A DNA stretch of 64,000 nucleotides from Pleurostoma richardsiae (Eukaryota; Ascomycota; Sordariomycetes; Calosphaeriales; Pleurostomataceae): contig JANBVO010000023.1 in NCBI GenBank assembly GCA_030052745.1, forward strand, positions 434,001 to 498,000, read 5' to 3'. The position numbers were made by a program, and so were the translations under genes. Positions 44,567 through 54,384 of this stretch are shown piece after piece; positions within the stretch are counted from its first letter, which is position 1; each line of letters opens with the position of its first letter. The notes beneath the pieces were generated by a model. It was not told the origin of the DNA. It saw only the letters and a program-made list of their open reading frames with translations, and did not search any database.

Positions 44567-45452
44567 TTATCAACCAAAAGCACGTTGTAGGCGGTGAATG
44601 TGACCTGTATGAGTGGTGTGTCGTTATCCTCACTCGACTGACTTCCTTTTTGCTTTTATCTCACGCAGTGATCATATCTTCTATTCTCGTGTCTTCGTTG
44701 CTTCTGCGCCATGCGTGTGCAGAAGGATATGTGATTACAACTTGGAACCTACAGTCTTTTAATGTTCTATCCTGGATATTGGGGCTTCAAGTCTCCGTCT
44801 TCAGCGCGTGCGATGGGCTTGTCGGGCGAACGGAGCCTGTCGGTGTATGTCTGCACGATGTTATGTGCCTCGATTTACTCGAGAGCCTCTTATTCCCTTG
44901 CATTCCTCTAAGACCGCTGTTCACGGGTTCCCTGTGCCTCGTTGCGGTGTGGGAGTCTCTGTTATTCGGGGTATTATTGACGAGATCACCGAAGAGACGG
45001 AGGGGGCAACCTGATTTCTTGAGTGCTTTCTGCATGCTATAGCTGTCACAACGCTGTCCGGCGAGACAGCTCCTCTTACTATTGGCGGACTTTGTAGAGC
45101 CTGTCATTTACAAGCCCGATAGTGCCTTCTCAAGCGTCTTCTCCAGATGCCGTCAGTTGTCCCCAGATCTTCCCCCCGCGTCTTCTCCGCACCGCAGCGC
45201 TGCTCTCCTCCGCAACCTATTACCCCACAGATGCGTACACAGGAGCTGATGCTAAGTCCACTTGGGTGAGGGCCCAGTTCTTCTCACACTCATGCTGCGG
45301 AACTTCTGCCCCCTCGGGCGATCTCCTTGTTCTTCACCTCATGTACGGTTATGCCTGCCAGGGCCGGCTAATGGCTATATATCCACCATGGTCCCAGACG
45401 GAGACCAGCCACCCCGGCGACGAGGCACAGCTCTCCGTGACCGGCTCTCGAT
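44567..45452. other. Intergenic: BTB 3' flank and carboxylesterase promoter
   Basis: 886 bp between two plus-strand genes. A frame overlapping the start of the esterase in another register is a by-product of coding bias. No gene is supported. Confidence 0.5.
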
Positions 45453-47247
45453 ATGTTGCCCGTGTGGTTGCGATTGTACCTCTGGCTCCTGACCGCGAGT
45501 GCGGTGGGAGTGGAAGCCCAGGACCTGGTAGCCGCCCTCGACTACGGGACGTTCCAGGGTGCCTACTCGGCGAAGTACAACATCTCGTACTGGCAGAAGA
45601 TCCCCTTCGCGGCGCCTCCCGTGGGTGAGAACCGCTTCCGCGCCCCGCAGCCGCCCCTACCCATCACCAACGGCACGTATGACTCCAGCCAGACGTTCGA
45701 CATGTGTGTCCAGCGAACTGTGAGTCCGACGCAAAGCCACCCCCCCCCCCCAAGACACATCTGAACAACCCCCGAACTAGGTGAACGGCTCGGAAGACTG
45801 CCTCTACCTGGGTCTCTATTCCCGCCCCTGGACCGCCTCGCAGCCCCTGCGCCCGGTCGTGGTCGTCTTCTACGGCGGCGGCTTCATCCAGGGCTCCGCG
45901 TCCTTCACGCTCCCGCCGTCCGCCTACCCCGTCCTCAACGTGTCCTCCTCGGCCGACCTCGTCTTCGTCTACCCCAACTACCGCGTCAACGCCTTCGGCT
46001 TCCTGCCCGGCCGCCAGGTCGCCGCCGACCGCGCCGGCTCCGACCTCAACCCGGGCCTACTCGACCAGGACGCCGCCATCCGCTGGACCAGGGCGCACGT
46101 CGCGCGCTTCGGCGGCGACCCGGAGCGCGTCAGCATCTGGGGCCAGAGCGCCGGCGGCGGCAGCGTCGTCGCGCAGGTGATCGCCGCCGCCGCCGCCCGC
46201 CGGGGGGCCGGTAAGCGGGGCGAGAGGCCCTTCCGCGGGGCGCTGGCCAGCAGCCCCTTCTGGCCCAAGACGTACCGGTACGACTCCCCCGAGGCGCAGG
46301 CCGTGTACGACATGTTCGCCACGGCCGCGGGATGCGCCCCGCCGGCCAGCAGTGGGGACGAGGACGAGGAGGACACGAGCCTGGCTTGCCTGAAACGCGC
46401 GGACGTGCAGACGCTGCGCGATGCTGCGCTGCTAGTCTCGGGCAGTCACACGTACAACACGTCGAGCTACACATGGGGCCCGGTCATCGACGGGCGGTTC
46501 CTGACCACGCCGCTGAGCCGGGTCGACCCGGGGGACGTGGACGTCGAGGTCGGGTTCGGCATGTACAACACGCACGAGGGCGAGAACTTCATCCCGCCGG
46601 GACTCAAGGCCGCGGCGGACACGGGGACGCCGCCGTTCAACTCGAGCGCGGCGTCGTTCGCGGCATGGCTGCGGGGGTTCCTGCCGGGCCTGAGCGCGTG
46701 CGACCTGCAGCGGGCGAGGCGGCTGTACCCGAGCGAGGGGGGCAGCACGGAGACGATCGCGGAGTACGACGGGCAGTACGCGCGCGCGGGGCTGGTCTTC
46801 CGAGACGTGGTGCTGGCGTGCCCGGCGTACTGGATGGCCGGGGCGGCGCCGGCGGGCAGCTGGCTCGGGGAGTACTCGATCGATCCGGCGAAGCATGCTA
46901 GTGATACGTACTGGGTGAGCGCCCAGCCCTTTTTGTTTCCGAGATCGCCTTGGTATCAAGTGCCTATTGCTAACTTGCAGGTGGGAAATCAGTGGAATCA
47001 GGTCAACTCAGCGCAGCAGACGGATCCCTTCCACTACGAGGGCTACACAGGGGCATTTGCGTCCTTCTTCATGACGGGGGACCCGAACGCGCTGAAGCTC
47101 ACGGCGGCAAATGTCACGGGCGTGCCGGCGCTGGCGACGGGCGAAGAGTTCAACATCAACAGCGAAGGGTTCGCGAGCCTCAAGCTGACGCAGTTCAAGA
47201 GCCGGTGCGATTTCTGGAGGAGCGTCGCTCCTAAGATCCCTATTTAG
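45453..47247 (+). CDS. Secreted type-B carboxylesterase/lipase
   Basis: Exons 45453-45719, 45781-46914 and 46981-47247 give 555 residues. The N terminus (MLPVWLRLYLWLLTASAVGV) is a signal peptide with probable cleavage after VEA. The type-B esterase signatures are present: SEDCLYLGLYSR, the oxyanion-hole region FYGGGFIQGSA, the nucleophile elbow SIWGQSAGGGS, an acidic residue in YNTHEGENF and a late histidine in TDPFHYEGY. Several Asn-x-Ser/Thr sites (NGT, NVS, NTS) fit a glycosylated secreted protein. It would hydrolyse ester bonds; the substrate cannot be told. Intron 2 (46915-46980, 66 nt, GTGAGC...GCTAACTTGCAG) is a multiple of three with no stop, so retention would insert 22 residues. 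The gene is very G/C-rich. Its stop faces that of the peptidase gene 255 bp away. Confidence 0.9.
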
Positions 47248-47502
47248 AACCAGTAGTCCTCACAAATCACTGACACATTGCTATCAATCCGGCTCTCCTA
47301 TCCCCCATCAGTCTCGTCTGGTCACTCGTGGTCTCGTCTCTCGTTGTTGGAACGTGCCCGGTAGAGTCCAATTTCTCCTGAATATCACAGAAGGCACCGT
47401 TTCGTCCCTGCCACCACACAGACGACCTGCTTCAGTTGGGGCCTGTCTAAGCCAAGCTTCCTCACCGCAGTTGTTTCCTCCCTGACCCGCCGTCTTCTTC
47501 TT

Positions 47503-49065
47503 CTAGTCGATGCAGTCGTCCCTGAGCCGGAACAACTGCAGCAGGACCTCGTCGGTACGGGCGCGCACGGCGTTATGGTACAGCGCGTTCGTCTCGAAGA
47601 CCTTGGTGTTGGCGACCTTGCTCGCCGTCTCCCTGGCCAGGCCGAAGTCGACAAACATGTCCTCGGCGAAGCTGGCCGCGTACACGGGCACCTCGTTGGC
47701 TGCCAGGCGCGCCTCGTCGTAGAGCGCCGGCCACCGCTCGTACGCGGCCAGGAGCTCCGCCGCCTCCTTCATGCGCCGCAGCTCCGGGTACGTGTCGAAC
47801 ATGAAGGGGTAGATCATCTCGCCGGAGAAGTAGAGCACCTGATGGAAGAGGTCCTCGCCATCGGCGCCCGAGGGCGGCTCGTCGGACAGCCAGGAAAACT
47901 CGTGGATCTCCTGGCCGACGCGGTGGGCGGCCCACTTGGAAGCGACGCCCGGCGCGTAGCAGTAGATGGCCTCGTGGAGGATGGCGTAGATGGGGGCGAT
48001 GTCGAAGGGCAGGAACTGCTCGATCTGTGAGAGTGTGGGCCGCGTGAAGAAGCCGACCTGGTCAAGGTCCGCCTTCATCCGCAGCAGTGTAGAGTGGATA
48101 GTGTCGAGGCCGCCGTGCATTCCGAACATGTGGCCCAGCGTAAGAAGGCGGCGGACGGATAGACGGCCGCCGGCGGGCATCGTGATCTCCTCCTTGGAGT
48201 TGTATATGTACCGGGCAAGGTGGCGGACTAGGGAGACGTCCTGAGGATATTTGTTGTAGTAGGCCTTGTTCCGCTCAATGACTTTGCGATATGTGGCTCG
48301 GTAGACTTCTTCTGCGGTCTTGCCTACGGGAGCCAGACCTCCTGTCATGAAGACCTCTCGCAGGCCCTCTGGGCGGAAGGAGAGGTAGCTCAGGGCTACA
48401 AAGCCGCCAAAGGATTGACCGAAGATGGACCACTGCCTCTTCTCGGGGGGATAGCCGTCCGTCAGGTACTCTCGAACGGCCTCGAGATCTCGCACGTTGG
48501 TGTCCTGCCGGAACAGCTTGAGATAGTCGGCCTGCTTGCTCGGGCTTCCCTTCAGCTCAAGACCGTCTGCCGTTATGGGGGTGCTCAGCCCCGTCCCGCG
48601 ATAATCTAAGAAGAGTAGCTGGTAACCCCTGCCCAGGACGAATCGGGTCAATGGCGACTCCTGGGGCTCGCGGTTGCCAAAGCCGGGGCCACCTTCGAGA
48701 TAGACAAACCACGGCTTCTGAGAGACATGGTAGAGCTCGGACTCAGGTATGGGGATGATTGGCACCTCGTGCTTGGTGACGCTCCTCCCGAACAGCTGAA
48801 TGGTGCCAACAGAGGCGTCGGCATAGTCAAGAGGCACCTCAAAGAAATACTCCGTCACAAGGAGCTGTCCTGGTTGGGAAAGTCAGCTTTCTGAAGGTAG
48901 AAGGTGCCTTGGCTGGGCTTCGTGAACCTTCGACTGAAGTGCTCAAGTCGGAACACCATAACGTTGGGTGAAGAACGTACCAGGGAGAAGCTGGGATGAG
49001 CGACTCAGCAGCTTGGCTGCCGGAATCCTCTTGGGATGGATGTCTGATGGTATATGTGCACTCAT
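47503..49065 (-). CDS. Prolyl-iminopeptidase-like alpha/beta hydrolase (peptidase S33)
   Basis: Two exons (49065-48981 and 48869-47503) give 483 residues. The S33 landmarks are VYLEGGPGFG (equivalent of HGGPG), LDYRGTGLSTP, and the nucleophile elbow SIFGQSFGGF. The likely acid is in FAEDMFVDF and the histidine in ALYHNAVRARTDEV near the C terminus. The enzyme class releases N-terminal proline or other residues from peptides. Without the first exon the frame has no ATG; the small upstream exon (MSAHIPSDIHPKRIPAAKLL) supplies one and joins as LLPGQLLVTEYFFEVPLDY in frame. No signal peptide is seen, so it is probably intracellular. The length and the insert after the nucleophile are usual for the fungal 'proline iminopeptidase' group; substrate preference is inferred. 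Confidence 0.88.
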
Positions 49066-50043
49066 CCTGCTGTGCTGGCCGACAACCTGTCTGCCTGCTC
49101 TACTCTGTCGGGGCCGGAGAGAAGATCAGTGGGTAGTGTGAGGGACAGAGTCGAGCCCCAAGGCTGTCAGACAAGGCTACGACTCTTGGTAGCGGGCAGT
49201 AGGGCCGTATCCAGGTATGGTATTATCTCAGATCCTCAAGTCAAGATGAAGACGGGCGGTGAATATATACAGAGAGATCGGGATATGGAACAAGAGGCAC
49301 GAGACACAAGTGCTTGGTAGTCCAGGTAGGCACCTCTTAAGGCAGCTTGTCGCTCTTGTACCCGTGCATAGTACTGCTACTACTGTAAGTACTCCGTATT
49401 CCTAGGGAGTCGGGCGAAGACAGGCTCGGGTAGCAGCGGGCTGATCGGGCGAGATACGGAGCGGGACGCCTCGCCTGCGATGCCCAAACCGGCAGGTGTT
49501 GACGGGTGAACGGCGGAGTGGGGGATGCCCGAAGTGGACGCCATGAACGACGTGCCTGTCCAGCACATAATAAGGCGAGGTACCTCACGCAGGTACTGCC
49601 TGATCTCCGCAAGGTACTGCTACATGTGCATACCGTGTATTATCCCGGTGTCAGACAGACAGACACGGATATAGAGAATTGAGGGCTGCAGGAATACAAA
49701 CCCCAAGGACTATCTAAGACTGCATCTACCTAAACCATGACCTATTCCGGTCTGTGCAGTTGTTGAAGAATTACGCACTGACTTATCTTTAACCTTATCA
49801 ACAATCTGAAGCTCCGACAAGGTTCGGAGCTCGGCCTGCGTCTTGGGGCGACTACGAGCCGACCGTTTCCGGAGTCGGCCTAACTAAATCGCAGACGCTG
49901 GTCCCTCCATCCGCAATAAAACTCTGCGAGAGTCAGTTAACACCCTGAACAGGCCATGGGAATCACATCAGCATCTTTGGTCTGCACCGCCTAACTCTTC
50001 CCACACGGCAGCCGGCAAATGCGCAGCCGTTCAATTCGGAGGG
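49066..50043. other. Divergent intergenic region between peptidase and Cys-Pro motif gene
   Basis: 978 bp. It contains one perfect TACTCCGTA (49390-49398). No gene is supported. Confidence 0.5.
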
Positions 50044-51823
50044 ATGGATTCCCACCAGCTCATCCAGACCCTCGTTGATTCCTTCAGCGCCCTCGCCGAT
50101 GAGGTCCAGGGCCTGATCGACCGCAAGACGGTCCTCGAGCACAAGCTCCGGTACGCCCACGAACAGGTAAGGATGCCGCAATGCCGAGCAAGCTCCCCAG
50201 CGAGTTGCTTTCTGCCGCGTTTTGTCACCCTCTCCCTACCTCACCTTGCATGATGAGTCTTTCTTAGCTCTAGATCTTGAGCTGCCCATGGCGGCCATGT
50301 AGACAATCTTCTAAATCTCTGATTCCTGGTTTTCCTCGCCGGCTTTGGCCCGATTTCTGGGGCGTTTTACACTTCCGTCTTGCGTGCCTGGAGGCAGCTC
50401 AGCTGACAAACCCCACCACGGCCAGTACCAGATCCTCGCCGACAAATATGCGCCTACCGCCCCCGACATCTCAGAGACCTTGGCCAATCTACAACTCCCT
50501 CCCGAGATCAGCCATCACACTCACGCCAACACCAGCTTTGTGCCTCTACCCAAGCGTCGCCGCCAGTCCGACAGTGTGCAAGCCGAGCTGGCCATCTTCA
50601 TCAGGGAGGGCCGCAAAGTGGCGCAGCAGCTTTCCGCCATCACCGCGGATGCGGGCAAGGCCAGCGGCGGTTCTAGCCAGGAGACTTTCACCACCAACAT
50701 GACGTCCTTATCGACTGTCCTGGAGCAGGACTTCACCATCGAGGGAAAGAAGGGAAAGCTCGACTGCCCATTCTCGGCACAGCAAGACGGTCAGCAGAAC
50801 GGAGATGCCGGCCCAAAAAAGGCCGACGGCGCCAACGGAGAGGTCCAGGATACCACCCCGCACCACTCCGAAGACCCCATCTGCGCCGCCATGTTCGAGG
50901 AGACCATGTCGGCGCCGCACTCAGCATCAAACGGCGGTTCGGCTACGAAGTGTCCCATTCGGTTCCTCAACAAGCATTCCCCCGAAGAGATCGCAAATTA
51001 CGTCGAGAAGCACAAGCACGAAATACCCCGCAGCCACGAGGTCTGCGTCCGCAGATACCAGAAGAACGAAGATCAGATAAGAAAGCTCGACGCCAAGTAC
51101 GGCAACCTCGTCAGCATGATCAAGGACCTCAGCCATCTACACGCACCCATGCTGCCAGCTCCCGAAAACGGCCACCCCCAGCATAGCGCTCCTCAGGGAG
51201 CGTCGAATGAGCGCGTCGAGAACTGGGCTCAGGCGGTCAGTGCCAGTGTGGCGGATGATCCGGAAGATGCCGATGACGAGAAGGAAGACGACGACAACGA
51301 TGTCCCCGACCGCGAGAGCCATTTTGAGCGGACACTGAAGGAAGTCCGCGTCGGTGAATCCCCTAGTCGACCCTGGGGCATCTCCGTTCCTGTCTACGAG
51401 TCCACGTCTACTGTCGGTGACCAAGACGAGCGGCCTATATCGCCGCCGCCAGCGCCAGTACGGATGCCAAGTCCCGAGCAGACTCCCAAGGTCGGGCCTA
51501 CCCGGCCGTCCAAGTGCCCGTTCGACCACACAAAGCTGGCAGGCATGAACGGCATCTTATCCCCTCACGTGGCTAAGAAGGAGGAGAAGCCCACCGATAC
51601 GCCTGAGCAGCCCAAGCCCGGTGTTGAACGACCCTTCACCCCACTCAAGCAGCAGGTGCCTGCTTTCGGCTCGACGCCGCAACCAACCTTTATAAACCCG
51701 CTAGAGGCGGGCAAGCCAGGCGGCCAGGCTGCCCCTCAGATGGTGTTCACGGGTCCCGTCTTCATCGGGTATCCGATCGAGCAGGCCATCCAGTTCATGC
51801 AGCACTTCCAGAACCAGCAGTGA
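50044..51823 (+). CDS. Protein of unknown function with three Cys-Pro motifs
   Basis: Two exons (50044-50166 and 50426-51823) separated by a 259-nt intron give 506 residues. I do not recognise a named family. The N terminus (1-60) is a helical coiled-coil-like segment (LVDSFSALADEVQGLIDRK). A globular-looking stretch at about 215-275 reads KCPIRFLNKHSPEEIANY, then a His/Lys-rich helix and SHEVCVRRYQKNEDQIRK. Three Cys-Pro dipeptides occur: DCPFS (Cys155), KCPIR (Cys217) and KCPFDH (Cys405), the last two preceded by Lys and followed by a hydrophobic residue, which matches the heme-regulatory motif pattern. The remainder is acidic or Pro-rich and probably disordered. The start is the first ATG and the intron has GTAAGG, a CTGAC branch site and CAG. 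The heme idea is inference only. Confidence 0.75.
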
Positions 51824-52215
51824 TTAATTGCCTATGCTTTATTGTAATGTTATTATCCCAACATCCGAAGATCAGGATGGCGAGGCAGCGTTGGCGTCTA
51901 GGTTGTTGAATATTGGTACGGACGGCGTTTTTGCAACTTTTACACGGGCTTCCTTGAGAAGCATGGACATTGCTAGAGATGAGGGATGACTATTTTCACG
52001 AGACTGGCAAGATATATGAATTCAGTTGCAGCTCCCTATGCCTGGAGCTGTTTTACTTAATTAACCCTGTACATGCTGCCGTACTCGTTCTATCCGTATA
52101 TGTGGTACAGCAAGCCTATTTCCGCTTCCCAACCGTCCGTCTAATACCGAGTGTCTCTGATCAAACGCCATAAAACGCCATCGATTCATCCCACTTACTC
52201 GACAATGCATCTCCC
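51824..52215. other. Convergent 3' region
   Basis: 392 bases between facing stops of the Cys-Pro motif gene and TVP38. A short hairpin (CAGCTCC...GGAGCTG near 52029-52050) is present; no gene. Confidence 0.55.
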
Positions 52216-53614
52216 TCATTTCCTTCCAAGCCCCTGGATCGCCTCCTCCTCATCCATCTTCTTCCCCTCGAACCCCCCGTCCCCGTCCGCGAACGTATCC
52301 CTGTACCCTCCCCCCTCCACGCCGTCCGCTGTGTCCCACAGCGAGATGTCGTCGTCGTCCATCAGCGCCGCGGCGTCCTCGTCGCCCATCAGCCGCGCGT
52401 CCTCCTCCTGGCTGACCCTGTCCGCGTACGCGCCCACCCCGCCATCCCCCTCGCCGACCAGGCCCGCCGCCTCGTCGGCCTCCTCGCGCGCCAGCTCCGC
52501 CGCGCGCGCCATCGTCCGCCGGTAGATGACGTAGCCGACGCCGACGCCCACGAGGCCGCCCACCAGCATGCTGACGTAGTTGATGGCGCGGTCGCCGGCG
52601 CTCATCTTGTCGCCCTTCTCGGCGAGGAGGGCCAGCCGCGAGCCGATGAAGACGTGCACGAGGAGCTTGGGGCTGCAGGGAAGAAGGAGGTGTTAGCTAA
52701 CTTGATTTTCCCTTCCCTCGTAGTTAAGAGGCAAGAGGACGAGGGAGAGAAAAGAAGGGGTATGCTCACCTCGCAAGCGCGGTCGCCACCGCGAAAGCCA
52801 GGGGGCTAACGCTCGGTATCGTGGCCAGGAACCCGTTGCTCAGGCTGAACGGCAGCGGGCAGAACCGCACCAGCGCCAGGACGCCCAGGCCGTCGCGTCG
52901 GAGGACCTGGCCCAGTGCGACGAACCGCCTGTCGCGCCCGACCAGGCGGTGCACGTACCCCGAGAACACGGTGCGGCTCGTGTAGAACGCGCCCAGGCTT
53001 CCGACCACGCTCGCGGCCGCGACGATCGGCCAGCCCAGCGGGAACCCGTAGACGAACCCCGCGAGGGTGCAGGCGCTGCTGTACCCGACGAGCGGGGGGA
53101 ACCCCGTCGCGGCGGTGATGACGAACACGATGAGCCAGCCGCCCGGCAGGCGGCGCCACCCCTGGGCGATGGGCGCCAGGGCGCCGAAGATGGCGTGCGA
53201 GAAGACGAGGCCCAGCACGGCGAGCACGAGGACGACGGCGAGGGCGGCGCAGACGAGGACCCGCTGCAGCGGGGTGAGCCGGTAGAAGAGGGCGAGGGCG
53301 CGGCGGAGCAGCGCGGAGGCGGTGCGCAGCAGCTGCGTGTGCAGCGGCAGGTGGCGGGCCGAGGAGAAGGAGGAGGACCGCCGGTGGTGCGTGTACACGG
53401 CGGACAGGCGGCCGGCGCTGGCGGCGGCCCCGGACGAGGCCCACTGGGGCCGGGGCAGCGGGGAGGGTGAGCCGGTTAAGGTGGGCGCCGCGGGAGGGGA
53501 GCGCGAGGAGGAGCGCCGGAAGACGGGGGCGTCCTCGGACGACGGCGAGGGGACGGGGGAGGGCGACGGCGATAGAGACAGCGCGGCGGCTGCGGAGCGG
53601 TAGTCGGCGGGCAT
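52216..53614 (-). CDS. TVP38: Golgi membrane protein, TVP38/TMEM64 (VTT domain) family
   Basis: Two exons (53614-52770 and 52672-52216) give 433 residues. After a Ser/Pro-rich cytosolic N terminus (1-120) there is a hydrophobic segment LVCAALAVVLVLAVLGLVFS, then the VTT/SNARE-associated domain: ITAATGFPPLVGYSSACTLA, GFVYGFPLGWPIVAAASVVGS, LVRFCPLPFSLSNGFLATI, then across the splice ATALASPKLLVHVFIGS, and a last membrane helix YVSMLVGGLVGVGVGYVIY. The C-terminal tail is acidic (DDDDISLWDTADG). TVP38 homologues sit in Tlg2-positive late Golgi; VTT proteins such as VMP1 and TMEM41B are lipid scramblases, so a lipid-handling role is possible. The start follows from the first ATG in the long frame. 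The nucleotide sequence is extremely G/C-rich. Confidence 0.88.
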
Positions 53615-54384
53615 CGTCGCTGTGGGTGGTGAGGGCAGCCAACAAGGGCGTTTCTGCTTGCTTGCCGGTTGTTGTATGTAGGTATGCACAGCTGGCTCGG
53701 AGCGGGCGAGGAGCAGGAACCGGCAGCTCCGGGACGAGGTCGACCAGTCGAGCTCGGAGAAATGGAATTCGGCGTTTGGAAGAGAGGGAACACGCTTATC
53801 GTTCCGTCGCCATTGATTCGTGCGTTTGTCCGATTGATCGCTCAAGAACAGTGTCGAAAAGCCCGAAGAGTGCTGAGAATAGAGATGCAAAGCAGGAGTC
53901 GAGGTGTCAGAGAGGCGCAGCTCCAGAAAAGCTTACCTACTACGATGGCACAGCGGTGGATCAGGGGTCTAAGCTTTGGTAAGCTAAGACAACCAAGGAC
54001 GGATGCGGGATGACAAGCGCTACAGGCCACTTCTAGACCTGGGAATTCGTAGAAACGGGGTAAGTACAATCGGGAAGATCATCTAGTCTGTACGAGGACA
54101 TGCTATGTAGACGAAATTCAGGCGAGGATATACGGTTTGTGTTAAGATATCGCGGACCGTATCGCAGACCCAAATACATTGAGCGTTTCACAGTTTCCTA
54201 TGCTGCGCTTCAGCCAAGCCCGTCTACGTCATCTAAGTGAGGGTCCTCAGCTATCGCTTGGCTGAATAAGGAGACAAAGAACAAATGCCCTTCCCTTGGT
54301 CTGACAGTTAAGGGAAAGCCCATGCTCCCGCCCAGGCCCAAGGTTTGTAGAGTAGATTTACTTTTATTTGTTTACGAATGCTCA
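53615..54384. other. Intergenic: TVP38 promoter and 3' flank of Smr gene
   Basis: 770 bp between two minus-strand genes. No gene or repeat is seen. Confidence 0.5.

Noticed and set aside
45122-45628. Open frame of 168 codons upstream of and overlapping the esterase start
   Set aside because: It overlaps the signal peptide and first exon of the esterase in another register and has no domain; a by-product of coding bias.
45453-49065. Esterase and peptidase as part of a secondary-metabolite cluster
   Set aside because: No synthase, P450, transporter or tailoring genes are nearby; neighbours are housekeeping genes.
52029-52050. Hairpin followed by T-rich sequence, like a bacterial terminator
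   Set aside because: The setting is a eukaryotic convergent 3' region; the stem is only 7 bp with an 8-base loop, so it is not meaningful as a terminator.
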